Shown here: positions 39,720 to 43,463 of the stretch, one piece after another | Numbering within the stretch: position 1 is the stretch's first letter | How the letters are laid out: every line of letters starts with the position of its first letter | DNA from: Bacteroidota bacterium | GTDB lineage: Bacteria > Bacteroidota > Bacteroidia > Flavobacteriales_D > Sanyastnellaceae | DNA length: 43,463 nucleotides | Direction: 5' to 3' | NCBI GenBank assembly: GCA_027621555.1 | Contig: JAQCBJ010000012.1 | Coordinates: forward strand, 1-43,463 | Program-made: the position numbers and the translations under genes | The notes under the pieces: model-generated | The model's database searches: none | What the model saw: the letters and a program-made list of their open reading frames with translations, nothing else | What the model was told of the DNA's origin: nothing

Positions 39720-39775
39720 AACAAGGCACACCGTGGGGCGTGCCTTGTTCGAACGAGCACCTCGAGGCGAGGTGC
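39720..39775 (-). terminator. Terminator of lpd, two hairpins
   Basis: On the minus strand an 8-bp hairpin (GCACCTCG/CGAGGTGC, 39757-39775) is followed by a 10-bp hairpin (AACAAGGCAC/GTGCCTTGTT, 39720-39749) and then GCGTTTG. The second is the likely terminator of lpd. Confidence 0.7.
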
Positions 39776-39785
39776 GTGTGTGGGT

Positions 39786-41174
39786 TCAGAGGTGGATGAC
39801 CTCATCGTACGCGGCAGCGGCCGCTTCCATCACCGCCTCGCTCAGGGTCGGGTGCGGGTGGATGGTTTTGATGAGTTCGTGGCCTGTCGTCTCGAGCTTA
39901 CGCAAGGCAACGATTTCCGCAATCATCTCCGTGACGTTGGCGCCAATCATGTGGCCGCCGAGGAGTTCGCCGTACTTGGCGTCGAAGATGAGCTTCACGA
40001 AGCCGTCCTTGTGGCCGGAAGCGCTCGCCTTTCCTGACGCGGAGAAGGGAAACTTGCCGACTTTGATGTCGTGGCCAGCTTCCTTCGCGGCATCCTCCGT
40101 CATGCCAACGCTCGCCACTTCAGGGAAGCAGTACGTGCAGCCGGGGATGTTGCCGTAGTCGATGGGCTCGGGGCTGTGGCCTGCGATTTTCTCGACGCAG
40201 GTGATTCCCTCCGCGGAGGCCACGTGGGCGAGGGCAGGACCAGGCACGCAATCGCCGATGGCGTAGTAACCGGGGATGTTGGTGGCGTAAAAATCGTCCA
40301 CCACAATCTTGCCGCGGTCGTGCACGATGCCGCACTCTTCAAGGCCGATGTTTTCAATGTTGGAAACGACACCCGCGGCGCTGAGCACCACGTCGCACTC
40401 CAGGATTTCTTCTCCCTTCTTGGTTTTCACCGACACTTTGCAGCCCTTGCCTGAGGTGTCCACGCCGGTGACTTCAGAGCTCGTCATGATGTTGATGCCG
40501 GCCTTCTTGAAGGTGCGTTCCAGTTGCTTGGAGACCTCCTTGTCCTCCACAGGGACGATGCGGTCCACGTATTCCACGACAGTGACCTCGGTGCCGATGG
40601 CGTTGTAGAAGTAGGCGAACTCCACGCCGATGGCGCCGGAGCCGACCACCACCATTTTCTTGGGCTGCGACTTGAGGGTCATCGCCTCCCGATATCCAAT
40701 GACCTTCTTGCCGTCTTGAGGCATCGAAGGAAGGTGGCGGGAGCGTGCACCTGTGGCGATGATGATGTGGTTGGCTTCAAGGGTGGACGTGGCGCCGTCG
40801 GCGGCCGTCACCTCGAGCTTTTTGCCAGGCATCAATTTGCCCGTGCCCATGATCACGTCAATGTTGTTCTTCTTCATGAGGAAGGTCACGCCTTTGCTCA
40901 TGCCGTCGGCCACGCCGCGGCTGCGCTCAACCATGCCTCCGAAATCGGCTTTGGGCGAAGCCACCTCGATGCCGTAATCGCCGGCGTGCTCGATGTACTC
41001 AAACACGTTGGCGCTCTTCAAGAGGGCCTTGGTGGGGATGCACCCCCAGTTCAGGCAAATCCCTCCGAGCGCCTCGCGCTCCACCACGGCTGTTTTCAGC
41101 CCCAATTGCGATGCGCGGATGGCCGTCACGTAGCCGCCAGGTCCGCTTCCAAGAACAATCACGTCGTACTTCAT
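39786..41174 (-). CDS. lpd: Dihydrolipoyl dehydrogenase
   Basis: The E3 component of 2-oxo acid dehydrogenase complexes, a cytoplasmic flavoenzyme that reoxidises dihydrolipoamide with NAD. The 462-residue product shows the FAD-binding GSGPGGYVTAIR (9-20), the redox disulfide C40/C45 in GGICLNWGCIPTKAL, the NAD-binding VVGSGAIGVEFA, and the C-terminal His-Glu pair in TIHPHPTLSEAVMEAA. Length is normal. No E1 or E2 gene lies nearby. A TACCTTCG box ends four bases before the ATG. Confidence 0.96.
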   Translation of the reverse strand: MKYDVIVLGSGPGGYVTAIRASQLGLKTAVVEREALGGICLNWGCIPTKALLKSANVFEYIEHAGDYGIEVASPKADFGGMVERSRGVADGMSKGVTFLMKKNNIDVIMGTGKLMPGKKLEVTAADGATSTLEANHIIIATGARSRHLPSMPQDGKKVIGYREAMTLKSQPKKMVVVGSGAIGVEFAYFYNAIGTEVTVVEYVDRIVPVEDKEVSKQLERTFKKAGINIMTSSEVTGVDTSGKGCKVSVKTKKGEEILECDVVLSAAGVVSNIENIGLEECGIVHDRGKIVVDDFYATNIPGYYAIGDCVPGPALAHVASAEGITCVEKIAGHSPEPIDYGNIPGCTYCFPEVASVGMTEDAAKEAGHDIKVGKFPFSASGKASASGHKDGFVKLIFDAKYGELLGGHMIGANVTEMIAEIVALRKLETTGHELIKTIHPHPTLSEAVMEAAAAAYDEVIHL

Positions 41175-41178
41175 GCCG

Positions 41179-41186
41179 CGAAGGTA
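41179..41186 (-). promoter_or_regulatory. -7-like box of lpd, apparently leaderless
   Basis: Minus-strand TACCTTCG is followed by CGGC and the ATG at 41174; one mismatch from TAnnTTTG. A plus-strand TATCTTCG lies nearby at 41206-41213, a candidate box for adk. Confidence 0.5.
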
Positions 41187-41249
41187 CTGCCCCGAGGCGT
41201 TGAACTATCTTCGCGTTTTCACGAAAGAATTCACGAAAGGTTCAACGCG

Positions 41250-41819
41250 ATGCGCAACTTGATTTTGTTTGGCCCTCCGGGTGCAGGGAAAGGCACCCAA
41301 AGCGCCTTCCTGGTGGAACATTACAACTTGGTGCACTTGAGCACGGGCGACATTTTTCGCGCCAACATCAAGGGGCAAACCGAGTTGGGAACCCTTGCCC
41401 AGAGCTACATGAACCAAGGCCAACTCGTGCCGGACGACGTGACGATTCGCATGCTGGAGTCGGAGGTGGACAAGCACCCAGAGGCGGCCGGGTTCATTTT
41501 TGACGGGTTCCCGCGCACCACCGCCCAAGCGGCGGCGCTGGACGCGTTCTTGGAAGGCAAAGGCCAAACCATCGCCGCCATGCTTGCCCTCGAGGTGCCT
41601 GAGGATGAACTGAAAACGCGCTTGCTGGCACGTGCCGAGACCTCGGGGCGCCCCGACGACGCCGACCCCGCCGTCATCCAAAAACGCATTGACGTCTACA
41701 ACGCCGAGACCGCTCCGGTGGCCGACCACTACCGGGCAGCCGGAAAATACCAAGGCATTGACGGCGTGGGGTCCATTGCCGACATCACGGCACGCCTGAC
41801 CAACGCCATCGGGGCGTAA
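41250..41819 (+). CDS. adk: Adenylate kinase
   Basis: Adk interconverts ATP, AMP and ADP. The 189-residue product starts MRNLILFGPPGAGKGTQSAF with the P-loop at 8-15. The AMP-binding LVHLSTGDIFRA and GFIFDGFPRTTAQA follow, then a short LID (ARAETSGRPDDADPAV), so this is the short form without a zinc-binding LID. The frame is open for a long way upstream, but that part is the antisense of lpd. A TATCTTCG box at 41206-41213 may be its promoter. It is divergent from lpd, and obgE follows after 21 bases. Confidence 0.96.
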   Translation: MRNLILFGPPGAGKGTQSAFLVEHYNLVHLSTGDIFRANIKGQTELGTLAQSYMNQGQLVPDDVTIRMLESEVDKHPEAAGFIFDGFPRTTAQAAALDAFLEGKGQTIAAMLALEVPEDELKTRLLARAETSGRPDDADPAVIQKRIDVYNAETAPVADHYRAAGKYQGIDGVGSIADITARLTNAIGA

Positions 41820-41828
41820 CCCAGGCCG

Positions 41829-41836
41829 TACTTCGG
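41829..41836 (+). promoter_or_regulatory. Weak -7-like box before obgE
   Basis: TACTTCGG is followed by ATTC and the ATG at 41841. Two bases differ from TAnnTTTG, but the four-base spacing is the same as at eight other genes. The gene could equally be read through from adk. Confidence 0.25.
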
Positions 41837-41840
41837 ATTC

Positions 41841-42860
41841 ATGGCCAGCCAAAACTTCGTTGACTACGTCAAAGTGTGCTGCCGCTCGGGAAAGGGCGGG
41901 CAGGGTTCGACGCACATGCACCGCGACAAAACCACGGCCAAAGGCGGGCCTGACGGCGGCGACGGCGGGCGCGGGGGGCACGTGATCATCCGCGGCAACG
42001 ACCAGTTGTGGACGCTCCTTCACTTGAAGTACCAGCGGCACATCATCGCCGAGCACGGGGAGGCGGGTTCGGGCAACCGGAAGCACGGCGCCGACGGCAA
42101 GGACGCCGTCATCGAGGTGCCCCTTGGCACGTTGATCAAGGACGCCGAGACGGGCGAGGTGCAGGCGGAAATCACGGCCCATGGCCAGCAACTCATCGCC
42201 ACCCCGGGCGGACGTGGCGGCCTCGGAAACGACCACTTCAAGTCGTCCACCAACCAGGCGCCGCGCTATGCCCAGCCAGGAGAAGACGGCTTGGAGGAGT
42301 GGAAGATTCTCGAGCTGAAACTCCTGGCCGATGTGGGCCTCGTCGGCTTTCCCAACGCGGGCAAGTCGACCCTCCTGAGCGTGGTCAGCGCGGCCAAACC
42401 CGAAATTGCCGACTACCCGTTCACCACCCTTCGCCCCAACCTGGGCATGGTGTCCTACCGCGACGAAAAGAGCTTTGTCATGGCGGACATCCCCGGCATC
42501 ATTGAAGGTGCGGCCGAAGGAAAGGGGTTGGGGCTTCGCTTTTTGCGACACATCGAGCGGAACCCGGTGCTGTTGTTTTTGGTCCCTGCGGACGCCGACG
42601 ACATCCCGGCCGAATACCGCACCCTGCGGAACGAACTTGAGAAATACAACCCCGAGTTGATGGACAAGCAGCACATCCTTGCGGTGAGCAAAAGCGACTT
42701 GCTCGACGCCGAATTGGAGGCAGAGTTGCGCGCGGAACTTGACGCGGAACTCGACACGCCGCCGCTGTTTTTCAGCAGCGTGGCCCAGCAGGGGTTGCAG
42801 CCGCTCAAGGACGCGGTGTGGCGTGCCATCCTTCGGGCCAACCCCTTGCTCGGCGCATGA
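41841..42860 (+). CDS. obgE: GTPase Obg
   Basis: Obg is a conserved GTPase acting in late 50S ribosome assembly and stress responses. The glycine-rich Obg fold covers about residues 1-158 ([48 protein letters not shown]). The GTPase domain follows with [12 protein letters not shown], the FTTLRPNLG switch, [16 protein letters not shown] and a degenerate NKxD written SKSD. At 339 residues it lacks a long C-terminal extension. It starts 21 bases after adk and overlaps the next gene by four bases (ATGA). Confidence 0.95.
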   Translation: MASQNFVDYVKVCCRSGKGGQGSTHMHRDKTTAKGGPDGGDGGRGGHVIIRGNDQLWTLLHLKYQRHIIAEHGEAGSGNRKHGADGKDAVIEVPLGTLIKDAETGEVQAEITAHGQQLIATPGGRGGLGNDHFKSSTNQAPRYAQPGEDGLEEWKILELKLLADVGLVGFPNAGKSTLLSVVSAAKPEIADYPFTTLRPNLGMVSYRDEKSFVMADIPGIIEGAAEGKGLGLRFLRHIERNPVLLFLVPADADDIPAEYRTLRNELEKYNPELMDKQHILAVSKSDLLDAELEAELRAELDAELDTPPLFFSSVAQQGLQPLKDAVWRAILRANPLLGA

Positions 42861-43463
42861 AACACGGAACGCACTTGCACTTGTCCACCAAGGTTCAGCG
42901 CGCCTTGGTCGAGGGACGCCCGGTGGTGGCGTTGGAGTCGACCATTGTGGCGCACGGCATGCCGTGGCCGGACAACCTTCAAACCGCCCTCGACGTCGAA
43001 GCCCTCGTCAAGGAGGAAGGCGCCGTGCCGGCGACCGTCGCCGTGGTGGACGGGGCCGTTCACGTGGGGTGCGACCGCGAAACGCTGGAGCGTTTGGCGT
43101 CGGAACCGGACGTCGCCAAAGTGTCCCGTCGAGACATGCCGGTGGTGCTTGCGCGCCGGGCCTTGGGGGCCACGACCGTGAGCGGCACGCTCATCGGCGC
43201 GGGGTTGGCAGGGGTCACCGCGGGGTGGACCAAACCTGGGACGTCAGCGCCGACCTCGACGAACTGGCCTTGCAAAACGTGGCTGTCGTCAGCGCGGGGG
43301 CCAAGTCCATCCTCGACCTTCCGAAGACCTTGGAAGTGCTTGAAACCAAGGGCGTGACCGTCCTCGGTTACGGCACCGACCGGTTTCCGGCCTTTTTCAC
43401 CCCGGACAGCGGGCTGCCGGTGGCCCACCGGACCGACACCCCCGACGAGGTGGCCGCAATCAT
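42857..43463 (+). pseudogene. psuG: Pseudouridine-5'-phosphate glycosidase, frameshifted and cut by window end
   Basis: PsuG splits pseudouridine 5'-phosphate into uracil and ribose 5-phosphate. The first 120 codons match the family ([60 protein letters not shown]). The frame is then lost near 43205-43225. Continuing one frame over gives [40 protein letters not shown] (with the Schiff-base lysine of the family) and [20 protein letters not shown] up to the window edge. Compared with E. coli PsuG, as I recall it, about ten residues containing FATGGIG plus one base are missing. As read, the product stops at 43357. This is a real deletion or an assembly error. Confidence 0.8.

Noticed and set aside
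41205-42674. A 489-codon minus-strand frame opposite adk and obgE
   Set aside because: It spans two conserved plus-strand genes and has no family pattern.

Overview
The window is a GC-rich stretch of a Bacteroidota chromosome, most likely Flavobacteriales. Evidence: gene pairs typical of the group (dnaB followed by the protein usually labelled asparagine synthetase B; tgt followed by an LptF/LptG permease), several secreted proteins with type IX secretion system (T9SS) C-terminal domains, no Shine-Dalgarno sequences that I could find, and repeated Bacteroidota -7 promoter boxes (TAnnTTTG and close variants). The family cannot be resolved by reading. There is no insertion sequence, phage or CRISPR array.

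Layout. 1-5100: housekeeping (terminator of an outside gene, der, metK, a Nudix-type regulator, dnaB). 5100-10000: a conserved secreted protein, a SiaB-like kinase, a small unknown gene, and a minus-strand operon of DUF554 protein, membrane-anchored muramidase-like protein and WYL regulator. 10000-14330: tgt-lptF/G on plus, era-ispE on minus, and the initiator tRNA. 14330-14545: a gene-free block of nested inverted and direct repeats. 14600-21670: a T9SS beta-propeller-type protein, an H-NOX/hybrid histidine kinase pair, and a second propeller protein. 21670-30010: a secreted-enzyme block (GH57-like protein, arylsulfotransferase-like protein, vanadium-haloperoxidase-like protein) around APS reductase and an Rrf2 regulator. 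30150-34400: small membrane protein and lipoprotein, xseA-xseB, a frameshifted secreted protein, a SpoIIE-type phosphatase and an OB-fold protein. 34450-39680: a phosphatase/arsenate-reductase-like protein, an Nramp-like transporter operon, an M15-like peptidase and a secreted lipase-like protein. 39780-43463: lpd, adk, obgE and a disrupted psuG running off the end.

Two patterns stand out. First, the three secreted enzymes of the 21.7-30.0 kb block all end in the same 56-57 residue module: two dockerin-like EF-hand repeats framed by cysteines and finishing in Cys-Pro. None of the three carries the usual T9SS sorting domain, so the module is a candidate alternative anchoring or sorting tag. 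Second, at least nine genes have a -7-like box exactly four bases before their start codon, which places the predicted transcription start on the A of the ATG. This suggests widespread leaderless transcription and also fixes several otherwise ambiguous start codons.

Other points: two genes (the choice-of-anchor V type protein and psuG) are broken by frameshifts that could be real or assembly errors. APS reductase and a sulfotransferase-like enzyme lie side by side with an Fe-S-type Rrf2 regulator, and two symmetric candidate operator sites lie in the adjacent intergenic region.
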